A DNA stretch of 64,000 nucleotides from Flavobacterium filum DSM 17961 (GCF_000425465.1 NZ_AUDM01000003.1:1-64000); one strand, 5' to 3'; positions 36,622-44,629 are shown, numbered from the stretch's first letter. Notes: a model not told the origin generated them from the sequence alone. Numbers and translations: made by a program.

Positions 36622-37116
36622 TTATGACGGATCTACTAAGAATAAAGGTTGATCAAATTCAACAGGAGACATGTCGTCTACTAAAATTTTGACAATTTTA
36701 CCTGAAAATTCAGATTCAATTTCGTTGAATAATTTCATTGCTTCCACTACACATACAACATCACCTTTTGAAATTGTTGAACCAACTTCAACAAAAGGAG
36801 CTTTGTCTGGTGCTGGTTTTCTGTACAAGGTACCAATCATTGGCGATTTAATTGTAATGTATTTTGAATTGTCTTCAACCGGTGCACTTGCAGGAGCTGG
36901 AGTACTTGCCGGTGCAGGAGCTGCGGGAGCAACAGGTTGTTGCATCATTGGTTGCATAGGTTGAGCGGCTGGATAATGTTGAAAATAAGACGCTTCAGCT
37001 GCACCTGCTTCAGTTGTTTTGATGGTGATTTTAAAATCATCCATTTCTAATTTAACTTCGGTAGCACCTGATTTTGCTACAAATTTGATTAGGTTTTGAA
37101 TTTCTCTAATATCCAT
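36622..37116 (-). CDS. accB: Acetyl-CoA carboxylase biotin carboxyl carrier protein
   Basis: BCCP (164 residues) carries the carboxybiotin between the two ACC half-reactions. An N-terminal domain (1-45) is followed by an Ala/Pro-rich hinge (about 48-80) and the biotinyl domain (86-164) with VVEAMKLFNE, biotin-attachment Lys128. Length and order are standard. The gene lies 24 bp after fabH and 92 bp before accC; that second gap contains short repeated words (AATTAGACAA twice, TTCTAAC twice). Confidence 0.97.
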   Translation of the reverse strand: MDIREIQNLIKFVAKSGATEVKLEMDDFKITIKTTEAGAAEASYFQHYPAAQPMQPMMQQPVAPAAPAPASTPAPASAPVEDNSKYITIKSPMIGTLYRKPAPDKAPFVEVGSTISKGDVVCVVEAMKLFNEIESEFSGKIVKILVDDMSPVEFDQPLFLVDPS

Positions 37117-37140
37117 GATATTCTAGTTTAGTTTAGTTTT

Positions 37141-38139
37141 TTATTTTTTGTCGTATGCCCATTTAAGATAAATAGAACCCCAAGTAAATCCACCTCCAAA
37201 GGCAGCAAAAATGAGGTTATCTCCTTTTTTTAACTTGTGTTCAAAGTCGCTTAACAAGAGTGGAAGTGTAGCAGAAGTTGTATTTCCATATTTTTCAATA
37301 TTGACTAATACTTTGCTTTCATCTAATCCCATTCTGCCGGAAGTTGCATCAATAATTCTTTTGTTGGCTTGGTGGGCAACTAACCAATTTACATCATCAT
37401 GTGAAAGATTGTTTCGTTGCATAATTTTTTCACTCACATCGGCCATTCCGGAAACTGCATATTTGAAAACAGTTTTACCGTCTTGAAATACAAAATGTTG
37501 CTTATTTTTTACAGTCTCTTCAGATGGAGGAAGGATGGAACCTCCTGCATCAATTTTTAAAAATTCTCTACCAATTCCGTCACTTCTTAAGTACTCATCT
37601 TGAAATCCTAATCCTTCATGGTTAGGCTCAAAAAGAACAGCACCTGCACCATCTCCAAAGATAATGCAGGTAGCTCGGTCAGTATAATCAATAATGGAGG
37701 ACATTTTATCCGCACCAATTAAAAGTACTTTCTTATATCTTCCTGATTCTATGTAGGCTGAAGCAGTGGACATTCCGTAAAGGAAACTCGAACAGGCGGC
37801 TTGCAAATCATAGGCGAATGCATTTGTAGCACCAATTTGAGTGGCAACATAAACCGCTGTTGAAGCAACCGGCATGTCAGGAGTTGCAGTTGCAACAATA
37901 ACTACATCAATTTCTTCAGGATTTAGTTTTCTTTTTTCAATTAAATTTTGAGCTGCTTTTATAGCTAAAAAAGATGTTCCTTGACCTTCTTCTTTTAATA
38001 ATCTTCTTTCTTTAATTCCAGTACGTGAAGTAATCCATTCATCATTTGTATCCACCAATGTTTCAAGAACTTGGTTAGACAACACAAAATCAGGAACATA
38101 AGCACCCACGGCGGTAATAGCGGCTGTTGTTTTACTCAT
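37141..38139 (-). CDS. fabH: 3-oxoacyl-ACP synthase III
   Basis: FabH (332 residues) condenses acetyl- or branched acyl-CoA with malonyl-ACP to start fatty-acid chains. The thiolase-fold triad is present: Cys116 in DLQAACSSFLYG, His in VAHQANKRII near 250, and Asn in KYGNTTSATLP near 280; the C-terminal FAAFGGGFTWGS closes the site. In Flavobacteriaceae the substrate is often a branched CoA ester, which cannot be read here. It begins the fabH-accB-accC run, separated from rpmF by a terminator-like hairpin. Confidence 0.96.
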   Translation of the reverse strand: MSKTTAAITAVGAYVPDFVLSNQVLETLVDTNDEWITSRTGIKERRLLKEEGQGTSFLAIKAAQNLIEKRKLNPEEIDVVIVATATPDMPVASTAVYVATQIGATNAFAYDLQAACSSFLYGMSTASAYIESGRYKKVLLIGADKMSSIIDYTDRATCIIFGDGAGAVLFEPNHEGLGFQDEYLRSDGIGREFLKIDAGGSILPPSEETVKNKQHFVFQDGKTVFKYAVSGMADVSEKIMQRNNLSHDDVNWLVAHQANKRIIDATSGRMGLDESKVLVNIEKYGNTTSATLPLLLSDFEHKLKKGDNLIFAAFGGGFTWGSIYLKWAYDKK

Positions 38140-38250
38140 AGGTTATATTTGTTTTCTCTTCCTTTAAAAGGCTAAAAGAGGTGGAAATTACAAAAAAAAA
38201 TCGATATTTAATTCTTTTAAAATGCTAATTTTCAAGAAATATAGGTATAA

Positions 38251-38278
38251 CAAAAAAACTCCCACAAGGTGAGAGTTT
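38251..38278 (-). terminator. Hairpin with T-run between rpmF and fabH
   Basis: On the minus strand AAACTCTCA pairs with TGGGAGTTT (one T-G wobble) around a 5-nt loop and runs into TTTTTTTG. It would end or attenuate DUF177-rpmF transcription before fabH. Confidence 0.75.
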
Positions 38279-38300
38279 ATCTGTATTCGATAAGTAATTT

Positions 38301-38495
38301 TTAAGCAACAGCTTCTGTTTTATCAATCACTACTTGACCACGGTAGTACATTTTACCTTCATGCCAATAAGCTCTGTGGTATAAATGTGCTTCACCTGTA
38401 ATTGGGCAAGTTGCAATTTGTGCAGCAGTTGCTTTATAATGAGTTCTTCTTTTGTCTCTTCTGGTTTTCGAGGTTTTTCTCTTTGGATGTGCCAT
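38301..38495 (-). CDS. rpmF: 50S ribosomal protein L32
   Basis: L32 (64 residues) begins [20 protein letters not shown], the basic N-terminal tail of the family, with [18 protein letters not shown] in the body. Only one cysteine remains of the usual zinc-ribbon set, so this is a zinc-independent type. It starts 9 bp after the DUF177 gene, the conserved DUF177-rpmF pairing. Confidence 0.98.
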   Translation of the reverse strand: MAHPKRKTSKTRRDKRRTHYKATAAQIATCPITGEAHLYHRAYWHEGKMYYRGQVVIDKTEAVA

Positions 38496-38504
38496 TTTAC
38501 TATA

Positions 38505-39044
38505 TTATTTATCCGTTAATAGTTTTTTTAATTCATCCCATCTGGGATCCGTTTCATGCTCTTTTTTGTCTTCTTTTTTCTCTTTAACTTTCTGATGATC
38601 TTGGTTTTCTATTGCATTTGATTTCAAACTTCCGTCTTTTACACCGGGATGAACTCTCTTAAAAGGAATTGACAACACAATCATTTCATAAATATATTGT
38701 GCAATATCAATTTGATGTTCTCCATGAGGAAGAATTAACAATTCTTCATTTTCATCATTAAAAACATCTCCAAACTGAACAACCAAACGAATCTTTCCTT
38801 TAATAGGCAAGTCAAATGACTCACCGGTCAAGTCACAAGGCACATTTACAGTACCGTTATGTTTAAAATGAAGTTCAAGCATCGTTGTTTTCTTTTCTAA
38901 AACAACATCAACTTTTACATCACATTTTTCAAACTCATCATATTCAAAGCGATCAAAGAACGTTTTATCTATCTGATAGTCAAATTGGTGTTTTCCTAAC
39001 TTTAATCCGATAAACGGAATCAAATATTCTTTAGATACTTTCAT
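38505..39044 (-). CDS. DUF177 (YceD-like) protein
   Basis: This 179-residue protein starts Met-Lys-Val-Ser-Lys-Glu-Tyr-Leu-Ile-Pro-Phe; an adjacent ATG at 39047 is also possible. The centre has VPCDLTGESFDLPIKG, the DUF177 core in which the usual first cysteine is kept, then an acidic strand. The charged C-terminal tail ends DPRWDELKKLL, another family hallmark. YceD-type proteins are linked to 23S rRNA accumulation in other bacteria. A TAnnTTTG box overlaps the upstream part of the frame, ruling out the longer start. Confidence 0.9.
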   Translation of the reverse strand: MKVSKEYLIPFIGLKLGKHQFDYQIDKTFFDRFEYDEFEKCDVKVDVVLEKKTTMLELHFKHNGTVNVPCDLTGESFDLPIKGKIRLVVQFGDVFNDENEELLILPHGEHQIDIAQYIYEMIVLSIPFKRVHPGVKDGSLKSNAIENQDHQKVKEKKEDKKEHETDPRWDELKKLLTDK

Positions 39045-39077
39045 CATCAACACAATTTGTCCCGAAAATTCGGATTG

Positions 39078-39085
39078 CAAAGATA
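39078..39085 (-). promoter_or_regulatory. Candidate -7 element of the DUF177-rpmF unit
   Basis: On the minus strand this is TATCTTTG, an exact TAnnTTTG match, 31-34 nt before the two possible ATG codons. Confidence 0.55.
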
Positions 39086-39128
39086 TAAAATAATCGCAAT
39101 TCCAAAACAGTTATAAACATTTTTTTGT

Positions 39129-40178
39129 TTAAAACTGTTTTTCTTTTGTTTTCATTGGTTTTTCGGTCAATTCTTGATACTCATTTCGGGCATTATAAAT
39201 GTCAATTGCCAAAAAAACAGCTTCCTTAAAGGAGTTAAAATCGGCTTTGTCTTTTCCGGCAATTTCAAAAGCCGTTCCATGATCAGGTGACGTTCTGATT
39301 TTATTTAAACCTGCTGTGTAATTTACACCATGCCCAAACGACAATGTTTTAAAAGGAACTAAACCTTGATCGTGATAACAAGCAATAACCGCATCAAACT
39401 GTTCGTGTTGCCCATTTCCAAAAAAACTATCTGCTGCATAAGGCCCAAAAACAAATGTTCCTTGTTCAAACATTTTTTTTAAGGTTGGGCGAATAATTTG
39501 GTCATCTTCTTTCCCAATTACTCCATTGTCACCACAATGTGGATTTAATCCTAAAACTGCAATTTTTGGTTTTCCTATTTTAAAATCCTGAACCAAAGAT
39601 TGTTTTACTGTTTTTATTTTTTTAATAATTAATTCCTCTGTAATGTGTTTGGCAACTTCTGTTACCGGAACATGGTCCGTTAACAACCCAACTCTCAGAT
39701 TATCACTAACCATTAACATTAATGCATCTCCTTCTAATTCTTGGTTTAAATAATCCGTATGACCGGGAAATTTAAATTCATCTGATTGGATATTATATTT
39801 GTTTATTGGTGCTGTAACTAGCACATCAACCAAACCGTCTTTCAAAGCTTTTGTGGCTTCAGTAAACGATTTTATAGCATATTTACCGACAACATCATCT
39901 GAAACACCATATTCCAAGTTAAAACTCTCTTTCCAAAGATTCAACACATTAATTTTTCCGGGTACAATTTGTTCTAATTTGTCAATTCCGTGAAGAGTTG
40001 CAGTTGATTCGAAGCTTTTTTTGAGATAAGAAAGCATTTTTACATTAGCAAAAATTACAGGTGTGCAAAATTCTAACATTCGAGCATCTTCAAATGTTTT
40101 TAAAACCACTTCACTGCCAATTCCGTTTAAATCTCCAATTGAAATTCCTACGAGAATATTTTCTGCTTTTTTAACCAT
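39129..40178 (-). CDS. pdxA: 4-hydroxythreonine-4-phosphate dehydrogenase
   Basis: PdxA (349 residues) oxidises 4-phosphohydroxy-L-threonine with NAD+ in the DXP-dependent route to pyridoxal phosphate. It shows ISIGDLNGIGSEV at the N terminus, TAPINKYNIQ near residue 125, FPGHTDYL, then LGLNPHCGDNGVIG, CYHDQGLVPFK and TSPDHGTAFEIAGK with the metal-binding histidines. I chose the ATG at 40178, since the longer frame is antisense to the ribE leader. Its start is 58 bp from divergent ribE. Confidence 0.95.
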   Translation of the reverse strand: MVKKAENILVGISIGDLNGIGSEVVLKTFEDARMLEFCTPVIFANVKMLSYLKKSFESTATLHGIDKLEQIVPGKINVLNLWKESFNLEYGVSDDVVGKYAIKSFTEATKALKDGLVDVLVTAPINKYNIQSDEFKFPGHTDYLNQELEGDALMLMVSDNLRVGLLTDHVPVTEVAKHITEELIIKKIKTVKQSLVQDFKIGKPKIAVLGLNPHCGDNGVIGKEDDQIIRPTLKKMFEQGTFVFGPYAADSFFGNGQHEQFDAVIACYHDQGLVPFKTLSFGHGVNYTAGLNKIRTSPDHGTAFEIAGKDKADFNSFKEAVFLAIDIYNARNEYQELTEKPMKTKEKQF

Positions 40179-40236
40179 AACTAGTGATAATTTATTGCTA
40201 ATTTTGAGGTGCAAATTTAAGAAAATAAAACCACAT

Positions 40237-40827
40237 ATGTTTACAGGAATTATAGAAACTCTAGGAAGAATAAAATCCATCGAAAAAGAACAAGATAACA
40301 TCCATATTTCAATTTCTTCAGATATTACAAATGAGTTAAAAATTGATCAAAGTGTGGCTCATAATGGAATTTGTTTGACCGTTGTAGCGATAGAAAACGA
40401 TTGCTACACAGTAACCGCCATCAAAGAAACCATAGAAAAAACAAATTTGGGACACTGGAAAACCGGAGATTTTGTAAATTTGGAAAGAGCCATGCGATTA
40501 GGAGATCGATTGGACGGGCACATTGTTCAAGGCCATGTTGACCAAATAGGCAAATGCATCAACGTTGAAAACGCCAACGGAAGTTGGTATTATACTTTTC
40601 AATATGATTCTTCTCTGAACAACATCACCATAGAAAAAGGTTCCATAACTGTTAATGGTGTGAGTTTAACAGTCGTAAATTCTAAACGAAATGAATTTAG
40701 TGTTGCTATTATTCCTTACACGTATGAACACACCAACTTTCATGCAATTAAGAAAGGTTCTGTGATAAACTTAGAATTTGATGTGATTGGAAAATATGTT
40801 TCCCGACTACAGGAACTAAGAGGATAA
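40237..40827 (+). CDS. ribE: Riboflavin synthase, alpha chain
   Basis: The 196-residue enzyme dismutates two 6,7-dimethyl-8-ribityllumazine molecules to riboflavin. Two homologous lumazine-binding domains are visible: MFTGIIETLG with HNGICLTVV (1-95), then GHIVQGHVDQIG with VNGVSLTVV (96-190). I chose the ATG at 40237 because family members begin exactly with Met-Phe-Thr-Gly and the upstream frame overlaps pdxA. No FMN riboswitch is evident in the short 58-bp gap upstream. A strong terminator follows. Confidence 0.96.
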   Translation: MFTGIIETLGRIKSIEKEQDNIHISISSDITNELKIDQSVAHNGICLTVVAIENDCYTVTAIKETIEKTNLGHWKTGDFVNLERAMRLGDRLDGHIVQGHVDQIGKCINVENANGSWYYTFQYDSSLNNITIEKGSITVNGVSLTVVNSKRNEFSVAIIPYTYEHTNFHAIKKGSVINLEFDVIGKYVSRLQELRG

Positions 40828-40858
40828 AAAAAACGCTGAAATAATTCAGCGTTTTTTT
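40827..40858. terminator. Bidirectional terminator after ribE
   Basis: AACGCTGAA (40832-40840) pairs with TTCAGCGTT (40845-40853), flanked by an A-run on the left and a T-run on the right. The stop codon of the convergent small gene lies inside the stem. Confidence 0.92.
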
Positions 40859-41073
40859 GTATTTTGATAAGTTGTGAACTTATAATAAGCAAATAACAAT
40901 CCGGCACATAACAAAATTACCAATCCACCATCAATTGGCAATCCCGGTGGGGGCGGCGTAGGTGGGGGCGGATTCTGATTAACACTACCAACAGAAGCAA
41001 GAGAAGTTAATGTAAACATTCCCATTAAGCAGATCATTAAAGTAGTTAACAATTTATTTGGAACAATTCTCAT
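40846..41073 (-). CDS. Small exported protein with Pro-rich linker and C-terminal Pro-Ile-Asp/TM/basic signal
   Basis: I chose the ATG at 41073 (start Met-Arg-Ile-Val-Pro-Asn-Lys), giving 75 residues; the longer frame has no plausible leader. Residues 8-28 are a signal peptide, 34-44 are PPPPTPPPPGLPIDGG, then a transmembrane segment (LVILLCAGLLFAYYKF) and a basic tail (Asn-Thr-Lys-Lys-Arg). This tripartite end resembles the PID-CTERM class of sorting signals in Bacteroidota, though almost no cargo lies between signal peptide and sorting segment. The biological role is unknown. Confidence 0.7.
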   Translation of the reverse strand: MRIVPNKLLTTLMICLMGMFTLTSLASVGSVNQNPPPPTPPPPGLPIDGGLVILLCAGLLFAYYKFTTYQNTKKR

Positions 41074-41309
41074 AGGGTGTAAAAGTAAATAAATTTTTCT
41101 TTTAACAAAATATTTCGACAAATAAAATAAAAATCCTCCTAAAACAAAAACCTTGTCTTCATTTTTTTGAGATAATTCTTTTAAAATCAAAAAACCTCGG
41201 CAAAAGTACATCTTTTTTATTAATCAATTCTATTTCAAAATTATATTAACGTAAAATATTGTGTTTTGGTTTGAAAGAAGTGAAAAATAATTTTAATTTA
41301 TAACACATA

Positions 41310-41339
41310 AAAAATAAAACCTCCCGTTTGGAAGGTTTT
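41310..41339 (-). terminator. Terminator downstream of the tRNA
   Basis: On the minus strand AAAACCTTCC pairs with GGGAGGTTTT (one wobble) around AAAC, followed by ATTTTTTA. It starts 2 nt after the tRNA 3' end. Confidence 0.75.
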
Positions 41340-41340
41340 G

Positions 41341-41414
41341 TGGTCCCACTTGGGCTCGAACCAAGGACCACCTGATTATGAGTCAGGTGCTCTAACCAAC
41401 TGAGCTATAGGACC
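41341..41414 (-). tRNA. tRNA with CAT anticodon (elongator Met or Ile2)
   Basis: The minus-strand sequence folds as a 74-nt cloverleaf: acceptor GGTCCTA with TGGGACC and discriminator A, D-arm AGCTCAGTTGGTTAGAGC, anticodon arm CCTGA-CTCATAA-TCAGG with anticodon CAT, and T-arm CTTGGTTCGAGCCCAAG. The CCA end is not encoded. An elongator Met or a lysidine-modified Ile2 tRNA both fit; the acceptor is not typical of initiator Met. Two damaged copies lie just upstream in the transcription direction. Confidence 0.92.
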
Positions 41415-41428
41415 ATTATATTTCTTTT

Positions 41429-41489
41429 ACCACCTGTCCCGATAGCTATCGGGAGAGTCAGGTGCTCTAACCAACTGAGCTATAGGACC
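41429..41489 (-). pseudogene. Broken tRNA copy with palindrome in the anticodon loop (copy 2)
   Basis: The first 35 nt of the CAT tRNA (41455-41489) match exactly. Then, in place of the 5-nt ATAAT of the anticodon loop, there is the perfect palindrome TCCCGATAGCTATCGGGA (41437-41454), followed by the 3' anticodon-stem strand ACCACCTG (plus strand, 41429-41436). The T-arm and 3' acceptor are replaced by AT-rich sequence. It cannot make a functional tRNA. Confidence 0.9.
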
Positions 41490-41503
41490 ATTATATTTCT
41501 TTT

Positions 41504-41564
41504 ACCACCTGTCCCGATAGCTATCGGGAGAGTCAGGTGCTCTAACCAACTGAGCTATAGGACC
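41504..41564 (-). pseudogene. Broken tRNA copy with palindrome in the anticodon loop (copy 3)
   Basis: This is identical to copy 2 at an offset of exactly 75 bp, including the AT-rich spacer. The palindrome is at 41512-41529. The two units plus the intact tRNA form a three-member tandem array. Confidence 0.9.
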
Positions 41565-41695
41565 GGCCTAGAGAGTGCAATATTACTACTATTTTTGTTT
41601 TACTCAAAATATAAATTAATTTTATTGCTGACTTTCCTTTTGATAATCCGAAACAACATCTCAAATTGTTGATTTAGAATTAGTCAAAAAGTACT

Positions 41696-41703
41696 TACTT
41701 TTG
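41696..41703 (+). promoter_or_regulatory. Candidate -7 element of the arsC/spx-like gene
   Basis: TACTTTTG matches TAnnTTTG, 14 nt before the ATG at 41718. Confidence 0.5.
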
Positions 41704-41717
41704 CAAAAAAATGTACA

Positions 41718-42074
41718 ATGCGTAAAATTTTCTACCTTAAAACGTGTGATACGTGTAAAAGAATCATCAAATCACTTCCAAATACAAACGGTTTTATATT
41801 CCAAGACATTAAAGAAGAAACAATAACTGTTAAGCAATTGGAAGAAATTCATCAACTTACCGGAAACTACGAAGTGCTTTTTAGTAAAAGAGCCAAATTA
41901 TACAAAGAAATGGGCTTGAAAGACGAAAAACTCTCCGAACCCGATTTCAAACGATACATTTTAGAACATTATACTTTCCTAAATCGTCCGGTTATTGTGA
42001 TTGATAAATCTATTTTTGTTGGAAATAGTCCTAAAACCGTTCAAGCTGCCATTGATTTTTTAGCAAATGAGTAA
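41718..42074 (+). CDS. ArsC/Spx family thioredoxin-fold protein
   Basis: The 118-residue protein has CDTCKRI (residues 10-16) at the active-site position of the ArsC/Spx fold, then a helix-strand layout with VLFSKRAKLYKEMG and the C-terminal FLNRPVIV with the cis-Pro region. Some members are arsenate reductases, others are regulators or unknown oxidoreductases. Because the Cys-x-x-Cys is present and arsenic genes are absent nearby, a general redox role is possible. It overlaps the EamA transporter gene by 8 bp, so the two are translationally coupled. Confidence 0.85.
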   Translation: MRKIFYLKTCDTCKRIIKSLPNTNGFIFQDIKEETITVKQLEEIHQLTGNYEVLFSKRAKLYKEMGLKDEKLSEPDFKRYILEHYTFLNRPVIVIDKSIFVGNSPKTVQAAIDFLANE

Positions 42075-42960
42075 AAGACATTGGGCGTTAATGGCGGCCA
42101 CCTTGGTTTCCATTATTTATGGGGTTACATTTACCATTGCCAAAGATGTAATGCCGGAATTTATTGAACCTTTTGGCTTCATTGTACTTCGAGTTGGTGG
42201 TTCTGTTTTATTATTTTGGATGATTTCCTTTTTTGGACAGAAGGAAAAAATTGCAAAATCTGATTTCCCCAGAATAATTGCTGCTGCATTTTTTGGAGTA
42301 GCGTTAAACATGCTTACGTTTTTTAAAGGGTTAAGTTATACCTCACCAATAATGGGAGCGGTTTTGATGGTTACCACTCCTATGATTGTTCTGATTCTTT
42401 CGGCAATTATCATGAAAGAACGGATGCTAAAAAGAAAAGTTTTTGGCATCGTTTTAGGTTTGGCCGGAACCATTTCGCTCATTCTATATGGCAAATCGAT
42501 GATTAATGCACCCAACGAAATGTTGGGGAATTTGTTGGTGTTTATCAATGCTATATCGTATGGTTTTTATCTTATCATTGTAAAAAAATTAATGGATAAA
42601 TACAATGCTTTTACCTTTGTAAAATGGATTTACAGCTTTGGCTTTTTAATGGTTTTACCTTTTGGCTGGAATGAATTTGATGCCGTAAATTGGGCTTTAG
42701 TTCCTGCTGACATTTACTGGAAAATTGGTTTCGTGGTTGTTTTTTCAACCTTCTTAACCTATTTATTAAACTTGGTTTCCATGCGGGAATTAAAACCTAC
42801 AACTGTTGCCGTTTTTATCTATCTTCAACCTTTATTTGCTACTATTTTTGCCATCAGTTTAGGAAAAGATGAATTGAGTTGGGTGAAAATTGGTTCTGCT
42901 ATTTTGATATTCACTGGAGTTTATTTGGTAACACAAAAAAAGAAAGTAATTAGTGAATAG
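42067..42960 (+). CDS. EamA/DMT-family transporter
   Basis: This 297-residue protein has ten predicted transmembrane helices in two five-helix EamA repeats (about 5-140 and 150-290). Features include IYGVTFTIAK in TM1, SYTSPIMGAVLMVTTPMIVLIL in the first repeat and KPTTVAVFIYLQPLFATIFA in the second. EamA proteins export amino acids or other small metabolites across the inner membrane. The substrate is not predictable. A long stem spans its stop codon. Confidence 0.9.
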   Translation: MSKRHWALMAATLVSIIYGVTFTIAKDVMPEFIEPFGFIVLRVGGSVLLFWMISFFGQKEKIAKSDFPRIIAAAFFGVALNMLTFFKGLSYTSPIMGAVLMVTTPMIVLILSAIIMKERMLKRKVFGIVLGLAGTISLILYGKSMINAPNEMLGNLLVFINAISYGFYLIIVKKLMDKYNAFTFVKWIYSFGFLMVLPFGWNEFDAVNWALVPADIYWKIGFVVVFSTFLTYLLNLVSMRELKPTTVAVFIYLQPLFATIFAISLGKDELSWVKIGSAILIFTGVYLVTQKKKVISE

Positions 42961-43014
42961 TAATTAGTAATTGGCGAATAATGCTATATTGCTAGTCACT
43001 ATTCACTCATTACT
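42945..43014. repeat. Imperfect 22-bp inverted repeat over the EamA stop codon
   Basis: Arms 42945-42966 and 42993-43014 pair with three mismatches around a 26-nt loop. The left arm includes the last codons of the EamA gene. It could terminate transcription before yicC or be a repeat remnant. Confidence 0.6.
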
Positions 43015-43056
43015 AATCACTTTTTAATTATCTTTGAAAACATTTTTTATACAAGC

Positions 43057-43917
43057 ATGATACAATCAATGACTGGTTTTGGAAAAGCATCAAAGCAACT
43101 TTCAACCAAAAAAATAACCGTAGAAGTAAAATCGTTAAATAGTAAAGGATTGGATTTGAATGTTCGAATGCCTTCTGTTTATCGTGAAATGGAGTTGGGT
43201 TTGCGTAACTTGATTTCGCAAAAATTAGAGCGTGGAAAAGTTGATTTTTCAATTTTTATTGAAGTTACCGGCGAAGAAACTTCTTCCAAAATCAATGTGC
43301 CAATTGTGAAAGGTTACATCAATCAAATGAAAGTGGTAATTCCAAATGCTGATGAAACAGAATTGATGAAAATGGCAGTTCGAATGCCGGATGCTTTAAA
43401 AACCGAACGTGACGAAATTGATGAAAACGAATGGAATGAAATTCTAAAAGTGGTTGATGATGCTATGAAAAACATTGCTTCGTTCCGTATTGATGAAGGA
43501 AAATCGCTAGAAAACGAATTTATCATGCGAATCGAAAACATTCGAAATTTTATGAATCAAGCGGTGAGTATGGATACCGAACGAATTGAAACCGTAAAAA
43601 ACAGACTTCGAACCGCTTTAGCAGAATTGGAAGCCAATGTGGAAGAAAACCGTTTTGAACAAGAGTTGATTTTTTATCTAGAAAAATATGACATTACCGA
43701 AGAACGGGTTCGCTTAGAAAATCACCTCAATTATTTCATCGAAACTATTGCCGGAACGGAAGCGAATGGAAGAAAATTAGGTTTTATTACCCAAGAAATC
43801 GGTCGTGAAATTAATACGATGGGCTCCAAATCCAATCATTCTGAAATGCAAAAATTGGTAGTGATGATGAAAGACGAATTGGAAAAAATTAAGGAACAAG
43901 TTTTGAACGTTTTATAA
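43057..43917 (+). CDS. YicC family endoribonuclease
   Basis: The 286-residue protein has the family start IQSMTGFGKAS, VEVKSLNSKGLD and RGKVDFSI in its N-terminal domain (1-150), and the DUF1732 C-terminal region with NFIETIAGTEANGRKLGFITQE and REINTMGSKSN. YicC proteins have been shown to be RNA-cleaving enzymes in Escherichia coli. The gene leads a run with a lipoprotein gene, gmk and nadD, separated by 4-13 bp or overlapping. Confidence 0.94.
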   Translation: MIQSMTGFGKASKQLSTKKITVEVKSLNSKGLDLNVRMPSVYREMELGLRNLISQKLERGKVDFSIFIEVTGEETSSKINVPIVKGYINQMKVVIPNADETELMKMAVRMPDALKTERDEIDENEWNEILKVVDDAMKNIASFRIDEGKSLENEFIMRIENIRNFMNQAVSMDTERIETVKNRLRTALAELEANVEENRFEQELIFYLEKYDITEERVRLENHLNYFIETIAGTEANGRKLGFITQEIGREINTMGSKSNHSEMQKLVVMMKDELEKIKEQVLNVL

Positions 43918-43930
43918 AATAACTGCTTCG

Positions 43931-44629
43931 ATGCCATTATTTAAATTTACTAAAGATTTCAAAAGTTACGCCTATATTTTATTTTTATTAACATTGTTTT
44001 CTTGCGGGAGTGCAATTAAAACATTGGTGGGTTTTAAAAATCCAAAAGTAGAAACCAAAGCATCACTTTTGAGTTATTTATCTGAAGTAAAAGAAAATGA
44101 AACTACTTATTTTTTGAAAGCGGATAAAATTGGAGATAGTGCTACCGTTTACAGAAATTTTTTGTTCGGATTTAATTCGGATATATTTATGTTTAGTAAA
44201 AACGGTCAAAAATTTTGTTATCAAGGAACCGAAGAATGTTCTGGAATTCAAATGACAAATGCTTTTAAAAATTTTAATGAAAATTATGCTCCCTGCGTGA
44301 ATGATTCAGAAACAACGCTTTCCTCTTTAATAAATAAATTGGTTGATATAAATGGAAAAGCATTAAATATAAACGATTTGCCATCAGCAGAGTATTATAT
44401 TTTTCAAAGTTGGAATAAATATTCATCATCAACAAAAAGATTGAAAGAAGATATTAATTGGTTATATGATTTGAAGAAAAACTCAACTATTCCAATAGAA
44501 ATTGTTTTGGTAAATACCGATTTATTAGAAGATTGGGGTTTAGAAAAAAATGGAGAATTACCTGTGAAATTTAAAAAAGAAGGAAAAACCATTGATGTGA
44601 CTTTTGGTAAATTACCTTTAAAAAAATAA
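43931..44629 (+). CDS. Lipoprotein of unknown function
   Basis: The 232-residue protein has an N-terminal basic stretch and membrane segment with lipobox LFSC (Cys near residue 26) followed by Gly-Ser-Ala, so it is probably anchored but not by the acidic surface-export pattern. The body is a mixed α/β sequence; CYQGTEEC has a close cysteine pair. A central AEYYIFQSWNKYS and PIEIVLVNTDLL give a weak thioredoxin-like impression, but I do not recognise a family. It lies 13 bp after yicC and 4 bp before gmk, inside a conserved run, and appears A+T-rich. Confidence 0.75.
   Translation: MPLFKFTKDFKSYAYILFLLTLFSCGSAIKTLVGFKNPKVETKASLLSYLSEVKENETTYFLKADKIGDSATVYRNFLFGFNSDIFMFSKNGQKFCYQGTEECSGIQMTNAFKNFNENYAPCVNDSETTLSSLINKLVDINGKALNINDLPSAEYYIFQSWNKYSSSTKRLKEDINWLYDLKKNSTIPIEIVLVNTDLLEDWGLEKNGELPVKFKKEGKTIDVTFGKLPLKK

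Noticed and set aside
40179-40236. Possible FMN riboswitch before ribE
   Set aside because: The gap to divergent pdxA is only 58 bp, too short for the aptamer, and no conserved RFN-type helices are seen.
41341-41564. tRNA array considered as the attachment site of an integrated element
   Set aside because: The duplicated part is the 5' half of the tRNA with a palindrome; integrases usually duplicate the 3' end. There is no integrase or phage-like gene nearby.
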